Origin: Cheiracanthium punctorium | Lineage: Eukaryota > Arthropoda > Arachnida > Araneae > Cheiracanthiidae | Length of the DNA stretch: 64,000 nucleotides | Reading direction: 5' to 3' | Assembly: GCA_038373885.1 (NCBI GenBank) | Contig: JAWZYV010013019.1 | Location: forward strand, 682,001 to 746,000 | Part shown: positions 44,801 to 54,817 of the stretch, in pieces | How the letters are laid out: every line of letters starts with the position of its first letter | How positions within the stretch are numbered: the first letter of the stretch is position 1 | Made by a program: the position numbers and the translations under genes | The notes under the pieces: generated by a model | Database searches by the model: none | Seen by the model: only the letters and a program-made list of their open reading frames with translations | Told to the model about the DNA's origin: nothing

Positions 44801-46060
44801 ATTTTCTTTTGTTTGTTTATGTTTTTTGTTTCCCCCCCCCCCCCCGCCCTTCTCTGACTGAGTTCTATAATTTCCCCGTTATTTATTCTTGAAAACCCAG
44901 GATGCGCGGCGCCTATTGTAAAGTTTGGAAAGGGTTGTTTTAAAATTTTAATTTCTCCGTCTTACAGAAGTTGTGAAAAAATTAAGAATTGGAACGCTAT
45001 TTCATCCTCCAGGGATAATATTTGATAATATTTAGGTTTTGTAATTCTTGAATTATTTATTTATTTTACAAATTTTTAAGGGGGAGTTTTCAGTCTGTCT
45101 CTGTATACATAACCATTTTACAGGGTAACCATCTTACACCGTATCCATACAAAGGTTAAGAATTCTCAGGTTGTTCTCTTTTATGGAAATGATGTTCCTA
45201 TGTAATGCAAATTCTTTCTATGCCCTATCTTGTTGAAGTCCAAGTACTTCATTCTAAAGAGTAAAGACACGAGTTTTCAATCGTTCATATTTAAAAGAGC
45301 GGGTACAGACAATCGTTAACCTCTATTCCTTCAAATGTGAAAAGTTCAAATATTTTAAATGCATGAAAAGTGCTTTTTTTATGTATGGTAAATTAAACGT
45401 ATCATATAAAGGATAATTACAATGTATATATTTTTTAAAGTACCTTTCCCCGCGACTAACCTCTTGAATATGTCTGCAATCTCACGTAAAACCGTACAGA
45501 TGAAGAGTGCGTAGACAGTGTTTAGTCTTGCTTCCTCCCAAGTGAAGACCTATTTCCCCTGTGTGCGTGATTCCATGCTAGTAGTAGTGCTTGGGGAGAA
45601 GCTTCCCGAAATAGGCTTGTTCTCTCCCCACACTTCACAACCTCTGTTGTACATCAAGAGCTTCATAAACACTGCTTCCATTTTCTGGGGCCATTTATAT
45701 TGACCTGCCGATGGGTTTTCGCCTTTTAGAAGGTTAGCTCAAGTGGCGAGAACATTTCGCGCCTCGGGTTTCCGGGCGGCAAAGTCTGTAAGTCTGGAGT
45801 AAAAGGGAAGATATATGTTTGTTGTCGGAATCGGATGATGATGATTTTTTTTTTTTTTTCCTTTTTCTGTGGCTCCGAGAGTCTTTTAACCACTGGAAAT
45901 GAAATTTTTTTTAAAAAATCCCATCATGTGCACTTTATACTCTATTTTTAAATGAAGCCTCGCTTCTCTTTTATTATTATTGTTATTATTATTTGAGAGG
46001 AGGAGGGAGTCTTTAACTATAGCAGAAAAATTCTTAAAGATTATTTCCTTATTTCTTTGC
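41861..46060. other. Gene-free AT-rich DNA
   Basis: Long C tracts near 42598 and 44833, poly-T near 44469-44489 and 44590-44616, and a 22-bp tandem duplication (CCCTTTAGCTATAC) near 43855-43890. ORFs of 98 and 71 codons lack ATG starts or motifs. No exon recognised. Confidence 0.4.
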
Positions 46061-46205
46061 TAATAAAAACCTTTGGAAGTTTGACATTTGCAGTTCCCGC
46101 AAAAAGTGTACCACTCATGGAGGTTATGAAATTGTTACGCAATCATTCAGACTCCTATAAAATTGTGCAACTAAGGGAGGTGTCTAAAATAAAAGGTTTC
46201 ACTGT
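46061..46205. repeat. Decayed relative of the GAAACCTCC mariner-type MITE
   Basis: AAAACCTTTGGAAGTTTGACA and GAGGTGTCTAAAATAAAAGG bracket about 100 bp and end in TTTCACTGTG. Similar layout to 25917-26021 but heavily mutated. Confidence 0.35.
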
Positions 46206-47851
46206 GTCGATGCATAATATACAAAAAACATTTTTCTGTAATTGTACATATAATTTCCAGTTAACTTGATGTGCAGAAAACTATACAGAATAATAGGTCT
46301 GATACTTTATTGAAAGCATAGTAAGTTCTTCCCATCCCAATGACTTGGAAAGGACTCTTTGAACAATTTTTAGTGTTTCTGCGTGTTTGATGTTACGCAG
46401 TAATGACTAGAACAATTTGCTGTATGAGGAAAAATAATGAACTAATTCCCGTGTTAAATGATCATGTTATCAATAAATTGATAGTAATATAACAGGAAAT
46501 TTTGAGGTGTAGCCCAACCTCTTGAAATCTCTAGGAATAATTGCCGCGCTTGTTGCAGAATTTCCGCTACTGAACAGACTTCGGAAAGACTGTAATCGTT
46601 TAAAAATTAACTGGTGTTTCACAGAAGTGTTCTAATAAAATTGCCTTTTCACTAATTTATATAACGAAGTCACGATGTTTTTAGAAGTTGGTAGTAAGCG
46701 TAGTCCATAGAGTTCTTGTTATCGCTTACAGTTGGCTGTGCAATCCTCTATCTTTTAATCTGCTACTTGGAAGGGGGTACTTAAGCCTGCCCTGGAGACC
46801 TATCTGTCTTGCTTATTTGCTGTCTACCTGTCTTTCTTATTCCCCCATAAACAAGCATACTCGTAAAAGTGGTAACAGCAGCCTGTGAAGAAAAAAAAGT
46901 CTTGCATATGCATATCGTGTAGTAGACGTTGGAAATTTCCGTTGGTGGCAGTTTGATGTCTGCGCGTGCAACCAGCATCCTCACGAAATACATGCGCTGC
47001 AGAAGCTGTTCCATCGGATGACCCTCCGGACATCATCGTGTAACCAACTGTTTCATGTCATGATCTTGACAATTATTTGCACGCAGTTACGAGCAACAGC
47101 CAGCCAACGGACGCCGAAAACACTTCGTAAGCGGCAGGTGTTCGGGCCGGCCCAGGTAGATTAGGTAGTACCCCCTTTCTGGAGGAAAAAAGAAGACGAG
47201 TGGACCCCCGGCACAAAAGCTGAAACTTTTTGAAGGGCGGGGGGGCACACTTTTCGCGCTCGTCTTGGTTCTTAACCCCGAGATTCAACATCTGCTCGAA
47301 GGTCAAATTCAGCGAATGATTGCAGCAACATCTGACCTGCTACGTATATTTCTGTTCAGGGTGAAAAAGCTCTTTTTTTTTTCTTTTTCTTTTTTTAAAA
47401 CTTTCTCCCGAGGTTTTTTGTTTATATATTGTTACTGGGAGGGTTATGGCTGTGATTTGTGTTTCCAATGAGTAATGACCTTCATCCCTTTTAGAAGCTT
47501 TGCTATTTCAGCTATGACATGAATTCGTGCAGAATATGTCGGCTGCCTTATTGGAATTTATTTATAATAATTTCACCTCTAGGAAAGCAATTCAAAATGC
47601 CCCCCCCCCAATATATATATATATATATATATACACTATACCAACCACCTGAAAAATGCGGATTTTTTATATTTTTGTAGTAACCCCCGTTTACTGTGTT
47701 TTTTATTTATCTATCTTAACTGCTGAAAATAAGAATTTGATTTCTTCTAACATATTTGAATGTCAAAAATTTCATGACGATTTAACGAAGGAAAATTGAC
47801 AACTCTTGGGAGGGGTCCAGACTCCTTGACAGTCCCCCAGTCCCCTTGTGT
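46206..47851. other. Unassigned DNA with a GC-richer patch
   Basis: About 46900-47330 is less AT-rich than its surroundings and holds several overlapping minus-strand ORFs of 70-77 codons. None shows a recognisable motif. It may be an old transposon or an exon I cannot recognise. A short (AT)n lies at 47611-47631. Confidence 0.3.
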
Positions 47852-47857
47852 GCGCCA

Positions 47858-47910
<53 letters not shown>
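47852..47910. repeat. (TA)n microsatellite
   Basis: About 29 uninterrupted TA units ending exactly at the left terminus of a TA-targeting MITE. ORFs through it read Tyr-Ile repeats and are artefacts. Confidence 0.9.
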
Positions 47911-47913
<3 letters not shown>

Positions 47914-48436
47914 TCGAACCTCGATGTAACGTACTTTGATTTAACGAATATTTTTTTCTGTCCCGACAATGTGCTAAAATGCTCTGATTTGACGAATTTG
48001 TAGCTTTGATTTAACGAACAACAATCGCTGAAATAAAATTCGCACATAAAATTAAAACTTTGAAGTTCTCGCACACAAAATTAATGTCGACAAAGAGCTT
48101 TGGAAAGTCAAAACAAAGCCACCAAAACAAAGAACTATCAAGGATTTCTTTCCTAAGTGCCAATAAGTATGTACGTATTATGTATTAAGTTTTAAGAATA
48201 AGTAACATTATAGAATTTAGATAATTTTAAAATTGATCTCCTAACGTATAACTTATAATTTTTAAGCTCGCAGTAAACAATAATCATTCTTTTTCTCATA
48301 TCTATATCTAAGGGTATTTTGCATTAATTTGATATTTTTATACCATACTCTTTACAAAACTTCATATCGATTTAACGAATTGCTTCGAATCGATTTGTGG
48401 GTCCCAATCAATTCGTTAATTCGAGGTTCGACTGTA
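47909..48436. mobile_element. Mariner-type MITE with CAGTCGAACCTCGAT ends
   Basis: TA-flanked ends CAGTCGAACCTCGATGTAAC and GTTAATTCGAGGTTCGACTG, with TTTAACGAA repeats subterminally. About 524 bp, no intact ORF. Inserted at the end of a (TA)n microsatellite. Confidence 0.8.
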
Positions 48437-49304
48437 TATATATAGAAAAACTTTAAATGAGAACAGAGTGGAACATAGGTAAAATTTCATATATGTTCCA
48501 CTCGAAAATGAGGATTTTTAATCAAGAATTATGTCCCTGTCACGCGAAGATCTCTTGCAGAAGTAATCTATTGTTTTTTCCAATGTCTTCATTTAAAATT
48601 AGTAGTTAGCAGAACCATATTTTGCCTGCCCGAGTTTGTAAAGTGAACTTGGGTCCATCCTGTGCAATTTATTTTCTTTATGACATCATATCGCGTCTGC
48701 GGTTTTTCACCAACGCATTTATTTATTATAGACGGATTCCTAGAAGTCAAAAAAAAAAAAAAAAAAAAAAAAAAAAGGAAAGAAGAAAAAAAAATGGGAA
48801 AGAAAGAAAGAAATAGAAAATCTCTGCTGTTTTCGCAGTCAAATTTTCTGTTCTGGCCATTTCTCTTCATGAATTATCCACTTGTTTTGGGTTTGTCTAT
48901 TTTCCAGGCAAAATAACAGAATTTTGTGCTAGAAAAAACATTTACAAGCTAATGGAAAAAGGAATTTTTTTACATTTGTAATCTAACAAAAGGTAAATTT
49001 CTTAAGTTAGAACATTTTCAGAAAGCATTTTTAATGTAAAAAGCATTACAAAAAATTTGAAGCACGACGCATTTAACAAAATATTCTATTTCACTATTGG
49101 AAATTTTTTTTTTCTCAGAGTTTGTTATAGAAATATCTTTAATTAGTTCCTTGATGTATTACATGCATATTTGTCCTGATAAAATCAAATTAGCTTGTAT
49201 AAGAAAAGCTTTCTTAAATTTTGCCATTGACTGTATCCATATCAACAAACCAAAATTTAGGTTGTTCAAATATAATCTTTAAAGAAGTATGAAAATATAA
49301 AAAA
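48437..49304. other. Gene-free DNA with purine-rich tract
   Basis: Poly-A and AG-rich tract at about 48750-48818. Lysine-rich ORFs here are low-complexity artefacts. Nothing else seen. Confidence 0.4.
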
Positions 49305-49525
49305 GAAAGCTGGGTTCGATGCAGACGGAAACTGTGTCTGTTTTGCGGCCCTTCACAAAATTAAAATCGATTAAAACGGCCTTTTATTGGCAGTTTACCC
49401 TACAATTTAATCTGTTTTAACAATTATTTTAACAAAAAAGTAACTTTTATTAAAAATTGGTATGAAAATTCACAAAAATAAGTAATTTTCACAAAAACTG
49501 AATCCTGGAAAATATTCTTGGATCG
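49305..49525. repeat. Dispersed repeat, copy B
   Basis: Shares ordered blocks with 27160-27400 (GATGCAGACG, CCCTTCACAAAA, ATCGATTAAAAC, AATTTTCACAAAAA). Unclassified. Confidence 0.5.
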
Positions 49526-50335
49526 ACCACCCCCAGAAAGTTTTATCTCCTGTAGTTAAAAATTTCGGCATTCAGACCCAAACCCGAGTTCACCAGTCAG
49601 TAAAATATTACCATGTGTACTCCCATTTCCTGCTGCCTTAAAGTTTTAGTGTGGTCATCAGAAGTGGGCGAAAACTTTATACGGTCGTCAGTCAAAGAAC
49701 CTTCGGACCCCACGCTGTGCGAGAAGGTGTTAAACATAGGTTTATGATCTGTACTTCGACGTAAATAGACGAGTTTTGTAAGCTTAATTTATTAGTTCTC
49801 AACTTTTACAAACTCACCATCGCGTGACCGAATAAGATGGACACACAGTGTATGAATGTAACTATTTTCAGTGGAATTGTTGCAGTACCTTGACTCGTAT
49901 AGCTATCGTTGAGGCCAATTCTTTCATCTGAGAGCGTATTGTGTAACAGGGCGTTGCTGTATATTTACGTTTTTTTGTCCTGCCTTTGATTTAAACTTTC
50001 CCGTTTTGTTTCAAGTTTTATGTTTCTGTATTAATTTCCATACTATGTTGGGTGTTTTTGTTTGTGTGTTGGATGACTAATGTTCATTTCATTTTCGGTA
50101 AAATAAAATCTGTCCATTTTATTAAATTATTTTTATTACCAGACTGTACATTTAAACTGCTGCCTTATTATGACGTATTTATTTAGGTAGCAAATGTACA
50201 GAGAGGAATGGTAAAACTTTGCAAAACTTTTTAAAGAGAATTTTTAATCTTAAATTTCCCAAATTTTGTACTTCATTTATTTTTTGATGTCCAGTAAATG
50301 CTCTTTGTTTTATTCCTGTTCCCCTAAGGTTTCTT
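49526..50335. other. Gene-free DNA
   Basis: No gene or bounded repeat recognised. Confidence 0.35.
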
Positions 50336-50749
50336 TTAAGGGTGTAGTTCGAAGAAACAAAATCTCGTTCAAGGTCTAGGTACACAAATTAAAATAAACT
50401 AATTGTCCCAGAGACTCGGAAAAAATTCAGGATGATTCTGTATAAGCTGTATCACCCAACGTAATAAGTGAAACAGCTGTGCCTTTTCTAAAACTTTTAG
50501 GGAAAAAGAAATCCTTAACATGGAAAACACCACAAAAATTTTCGAAAAGTGACACATCCTACTAAATTTTCGATTTTTAAGATTTTTTTCTGAAAGTTTC
50601 GCAACTGATACGGGTTTATCGCTTATCGCAGTGTATAGTACAGCTTGTAAAGAGGCATTCTAAACTAAAAATTTCGAAGTGCATGGCAGAATTAGTTTAT
50701 TTGTATTTATCTACCAAAATCACATGGGTTTTTCGAACTACACCGTTAA
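50336..50749. mobile_element. TTAA-flanked fold-back MITE, complete copy
   Basis: TTAA at 50336-50339 and 50746-50749; inverted ends GGGTGTAGTTCGAAGAAAC and GTTTTTCGAACTACACCG. Internal fold-back arms TATAAGCTGTATCAC and GTATAGTACAGCTTGTAAAG. It defines the family also seen, diverged, at 23036-23769 and 41482-41860. TTAA duplication suggests piggyBac-type mobilisation. Confidence 0.75.
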
Positions 50750-50924
50750 GTGAATGTACCAAACAAGGACCACTTACTATTATATAGGGGGAAAAACATG
50801 TTAATTCATAACCTCTTGAAACAACGGAATATTTTTTTAAAAATCTTTTTGTCTCCACTTCTCATCTTTTACATCCACTGTTTAATGGGGTGACTATGTC
50901 CTTTTTTTTTATTTATTTGCCAGG

Positions 50925-51205
50925 AGAGGACAGCTCGCGTCACAAAGTGTGTCGCTTAGAGCTACATATACGTCCTTCCCGGGATTTCCCGCCACAATTT
51001 GGAACCTCATGAGAAGGAGGGACTTCTGAATATTGGCACCCATCGGAAACTGCTAGCGACCGCTGAGAGGACTTTCGGAACCACGGATTTAACGTGCACG
51101 TACACCGCATGTACACGGTGGTCTTTAGTAGTACGCCGGTATCGAACCCTCAACCTTCCGATTACGAGTGCAACGCCTTAACCACTGGGCTACCGCGGCC
51201 CCCCT
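50925..51205 (-). mobile_element. tRNA-derived SINE
   Basis: On the minus strand it begins with GGTAGCCCAGTGGTTAAGGC (A box) and GAGGGTTCGATACC (B box) at tRNA spacing. It continues about 200 bp and ends next to a T-tract on the plus strand, equivalent to a 3' poly-A tail. The tRNA-like head does not give a convincing anticodon stem, so it is a SINE head rather than a tRNA gene. Confidence 0.75.
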
Positions 51206-51996
51206 TTTTTGTAAAAATAAGTGGCCCGTTATTGGTAAATTTAGCTTCATACAATTTATAACGTAATTAACTAATTGTTGTATGCATTTAATTTCGCCGA
51301 ATTTTGTTTGACATAGTATCCGGGACTAGAATGACTACAAACCTTGTTCTCCTAGACTCCTTTTACAGCGAAATCGAGAGTTTGTGACCTGCTTCGGAGC
51401 ACGAAGAAAAGCGTCCGCTCGAGCGAAAAATTGCCCGAGAAAAATAAATGAAAAATAAGCAAAGCAAACGAAAATTGTATAAATAAATATTTCGATCCTA
51501 TTGTTGTCATTATTATTATTTTTTTTTTTCTTTCTTTCTCTGTTTCGGTGAAAGTTTTTTGGGTGGCTTGGTTTAAATAAGATTCTTGTCTGCTCTCCCC
51601 CGAGGCAGGCTTTATCCTTTATTTCACGCTGTAGAGACGTTGAAAGTATTAAGTATTCCGCCCATGCAGTGATGCAAAAAGAAATAAAAGGACTAGCACT
51701 GCCGCATTATAATTTTATTATTTATTCTTATTATGGATTTATGTTGCTTGCAACAAAAGTGAACTCGGGTTTTCGACTTTTACACAAATCCGGTGTAATA
51801 TCTTTTAAAGCCCTTTTCTTTTCGTATATTTTAACAAAAAATGTATTTAGAGTTGTTTTTTTTTTTCTCCTACTTGGTATATTTTTCGTATTTTTATGTT
51901 TCTTGAGTGATGTTTTAAAATTTTTAACGACATCCAAAACTTACTTGTTCAGTAATTTAAATAGAATGAAGGGAATCAAAGTAGAATTCTCCCCTC
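51206..51996. other. Unassigned DNA with a 130-codon ORF
   Basis: An ORF of 130 codons from an ATG at 51672 runs to 52064. Its product is hydrophobic and Phe/Leu-rich, as expected of translated T-rich DNA, and its 3' end enters the fold-back repeat below. Not called as a gene. Confidence 0.35.
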
Positions 51997-52198
51997 AGTA
52001 CCCCGGGTTTTTGGGAAATAGTAGGTGGTTAGCTGTCAATTGGCCAAACCGAGTTTTTGGTTAGCGACTGCTGCAACAACTTCGGGAAGTCGTTTGGTCC
52101 TATCACAAGAACCTCAGACGCCCCTCCTTAAGACTCCACTGCAAGTGACCTCATGACAGGGCGGAGTTAACCACCGACTATTTCCCAACAACCCAGAA
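51997..52198. repeat. Short fold-back repeat
   Basis: GGGAAATAGTAGGTGGTTAGC and GTTAACCACCGACTATTTCCC form inverted ends about 150 bp apart, within GGGTTTTTGGG/CCCAACAACCC extensions. Probably a small MITE; no duplication seen. Confidence 0.6.
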
Positions 52199-52967
52199 AA
52201 AAATTGACCTCCAAGGACATAATCGGAAGCTTGTCTCATCACCCTAGAATTTTGTATTTTGTTGGTAAAAGACAGAGTCCTTTGCAATTTGTGGTGTCCA
52301 CCCCGTACGTCTAGAAGTATTTTTCTGCTTACGTGCTTGGTTCAAGCGTCTACCAAAAGCTAATATCTGCTAAAAAAAAACTGCTGAATTGCTACTGTTT
52401 TTTTTATTTTGCCTAACATACGTTGCCATTTATTCTTATTTTTAACATTTAACATGCATATTTTTTAATTCAGTTAAGTATTGTTATTGTTATTATTAAT
52501 AATAAATAAAATAAAATAAATTAAAGAATACTCTATCCTCAACTAAATGACCAATGAAAATTTCGAGGCGCTATCGTTTCAGCGATTTTTTGCTGCGTTG
52601 AAAAATGAACAGTTTTTTTATACTGTTGTAATCTTTCATAAATTTATGAACACCAATGACATTTGCATACACTATACACATCAAATACATTTTTGTCCAT
52701 TATTAATTATTTATGAATCTCACTAGAATAAGCTGCGTACTTCTATTCCTTACAAATTATGTTCACTATTTTATACATCGTCCTTTAAGTTTTACTCTTC
52801 AGCTTTCATTTAATCAAATCCCCATTTTCAATTTGTAGACTCATTTTTTTTAATATTACATATTTTTGTGAACGAGTGATCTGTATAGAAGTTACAGTAT
52901 ACCTTATAATCTGGTTTGTAATTTAATGATCCTGAAACTGTTACTTTTTTTAAACCTTGGCAGTTAT
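52199..52967. other. Gene-free AT-rich DNA
   Basis: Nothing recognised between the fold-back repeat and the Tc1 element. Confidence 0.4.
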
Positions 52968-53140
52968 TACACTCATGTCCATAAATTAAGGATAATTCAG
53001 AATCACACAGAAATTGATCTCTAAAATAAAAATTTCACCTGTGAAATGATCACACACATCTTGAAGAAGAATATGCAAATTACAGGAAACCACCAGATGG
53101 CGTGGATGGTACGTCACAATGACGAGAGTGTAAGAGAGGG

Positions 53141-53149
53141 GTATATAAG
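53141..53149 (+). promoter_or_regulatory. TATA box of the Tc1 transposase
   Basis: GTATATAAG lies about 75 bp upstream of the ATG at 53218. Confidence 0.6.
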
Positions 53150-53217
53150 GAATGGTGGCAAAGAAGTAAAATTGTTCACAACATTTGAAAGCCTTTCAGT
53201 GTAAAAACCGCATAGTT

Positions 53218-54246
53218 ATGGCACAAAGGAGGCATTTGGGTGATGTTTTACGTGGCAGAATTATCGGACGACTGGAATGTGGACGTACTCAGCTGGAAGT
53301 ATCCGAGGAACTTGGAATCGCCCAGAGTGTCATCTCCAGGCTTTGGCAACGATTCCAAGATGATGGTAATGTGAGTAGACGTTACAGCACAGGTCGCCCC
53401 CGAGTTACAACGCCGAATGAGGACCGCTATTTGGCAGTTACTGCCAAAAGAAACAGACGGAGTACAGCATCAGACCTGTCTCGTCAGCTCTCTTCAGCTA
53501 CCCGTACGACAGTTTCAAGGCAGACCGTGTACAGACGCTTAGGGCACATTGGTCTATATGCTCGTAGGCCTGTCAGATGTGTTCCATTTACCGCAACTCA
53601 CTGTCGCCTGCGATTAACCTGGAGTACAGAGCATGTATTGTGGACACCGCAACAGTGGTCTTGTGTGATGTTTTCCGACGAGTCCAAGTTTAGTTTGGAG
53701 TCTGATTCTCGCCGGACATTCATCTGGAGAGCGCCAGGTACCCGTTACCACCAAGAGAACACCATTGAAAGACACCGTTACGGTGGTGCAGGATGGCTCG
53801 TTTGGGGAGGAATTATTCTTGGTTCCAGAACTGACCTGCATGTTCAGAGTGTAACGATGACAGGCCACATCTATCGGGATGTCATTCTGGAACAACATGT
53901 ACGTTTGTTTCGGGGCGCCATGGGTGCTGAATTTGTGTTTATGGATGACAACGCCCGTCCTCACCGTGCAAACATTGTAGACGAATGCCTTCAATCGGAG
54001 GATATCGCCCGTATGCATTGGCCAGCATACTCACCGGACTTGAATCCAATAGAGCATGTGTGGGATATGCTTGGCCGACGAATTGCAGCCCGTCAACCCC
54101 CTCCCACCTGTCTACCGGAACTTCGGAGTGCATTGCTTGATGAGTGGTGTAATATTCCCCAAGATCAGATGGATCATTTGATACTCAGCATGCCTAGGCG
54201 TTGTCAGTCCTGTATTGCATCGTCCGGGAGACATACTCCGTATTAA
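53218..54246 (+). CDS. Tc1-family transposase, intact (342 aa)
   Basis: Cut-and-paste transposase that binds the terminal repeats and inserts at TA. I start at the ATG at 53218 (MAQRRHLGD); the open frame runs 11 codons further only to a TTG. Residues about 1-110 form the paired-like helix-turn-helix DNA-binding region, with GRPR at 59-62 between the two subdomains. The catalytic triad is visible as D154 (FSDES), D244 (MDDNARPH) and E279 (SPDLNPIEHVWD). There are 34 residues between the last two, giving the Tc1 DD34E signature. The length matches the family (about 340 aa). No frameshift or stop is present, so it could be active and could mobilise related short elements. It is the only complete transposase in the window. 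Confidence 0.95.
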   Translation: MAQRRHLGDVLRGRIIGRLECGRTQLEVSEELGIAQSVISRLWQRFQDDGNVSRRYSTGRPRVTTPNEDRYLAVTAKRNRRSTASDLSRQLSSATRTTVSRQTVYRRLGHIGLYARRPVRCVPFTATHCRLRLTWSTEHVLWTPQQWSCVMFSDESKFSLESDSRRTFIWRAPGTRYHQENTIERHRYGGAGWLVWGGIILGSRTDLHVQSVTMTGHIYRDVILEQHVRLFRGAMGAEFVFMDDNARPHRANIVDECLQSEDIARMHWPAYSPDLNPIEHVWDMLGRRIAARQPPPTCLPELRSALLDEWCNIPQDQMDHLILSMPRRCQSCIASSGRHTPY

Positions 54247-54474
54247 CCATCCTACTAACCATGTTATACTGTTTTTTGTAAATAGGTTCTTTTTTGAAAT
54301 TTGGTCAAGGGAGTAAAACTTGCAATTTTTATTAATTATGTCAAACATATAGCATCTTTTTTGCTCTTTACTTTTTGTTTAATAAATAGATTTTACAAAT
54401 AAGTCAAATTTGTTTTGCTTCTTTCTCTTTCTTTGCCTGAACTTCATTATCCTTAATTTATGGACATGAGTGTA

Positions 54475-54661
54475 GATTGTTCTCCACATGCAAGCTTGCT
54501 TTCCAAGCAAAATTTAACTTATGGTTAACTTATGGCTAACTTGCTTAACTTATGGATTTGGAGCCTGTACTTAAACATTTTCTAGTTGCACGCCACCTTG
54601 TTTTGTATTGACTAAAACTGTTATATTTCATTTGTACTTGCTGAAAAAATTTTCTTATCAT
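54475..54661. other. Flank between Tc1 and a hAT fragment
   Basis: Short tandem AACTTATGG repeats near 54515-54555; otherwise featureless. Confidence 0.4.
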
Positions 54662-54809
54662 CAAAGTTTCTCAGACTGTGCTCCGCAAAGTAGTAGCTTG
54701 AATTTACACAAGATATTTTTATTTTAGACTCAGATTTACACAAGGTGCTCCTCCAAAAATTCAAAAGCCCCCAAAATGCTTCATCCTAGAAGATGTTTGA
54801 GAAACTTTG
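54662..54809. mobile_element. Decayed hAT-type MITE
   Basis: CAAAGTTTCTCAGACTGTG and TGTTTGAGAAACTTTG are inverted ends. The flanks CTTATCAT and CTTTACAT match at 6 of 8 positions, a decayed 8-bp duplication. The CTCCGCAAAG block is typical of hAT relics. Confidence 0.55.
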
Positions 54810-54817
54810 CTTTACAT

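Larger units (their letters stand above)
52968..54474 (+). mobile_element. Complete Tc1-type transposon
   Basis: TA duplications at 52968-52969 and 54473-54474 flank a 1503-bp element. Its terminal repeats begin CACTCATGTCCATAAATTAA (identical over 27 bp: 52970-52996 and 54446-54472). It contains a full-length transposase gene with its own TATA box and poly(A) signal. Identical ends and an intact ORF indicate recent activity or recent arrival. Confidence 0.95.

Noticed and set aside
45512..45690. Weak inverted repeat (CAGTGTTTA / TAAACACTG)
   Set aside because: Only 9 bp match with poor extension and no duplication; insufficient to call an element.
47772..48074. 100-codon minus-strand ORF
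   Set aside because: It translates a (TA)n microsatellite and the end of a MITE.
50925..51205. A functional tRNA gene
   Set aside because: A and B boxes are present but the cloverleaf stems do not form; it continues into a SINE body with an A-tail.
51669..52064. 130-131-codon ORF as a membrane protein gene
   Set aside because: The composition follows from T-rich DNA, its end enters a fold-back repeat, and there is no splice context or recognisable motif.
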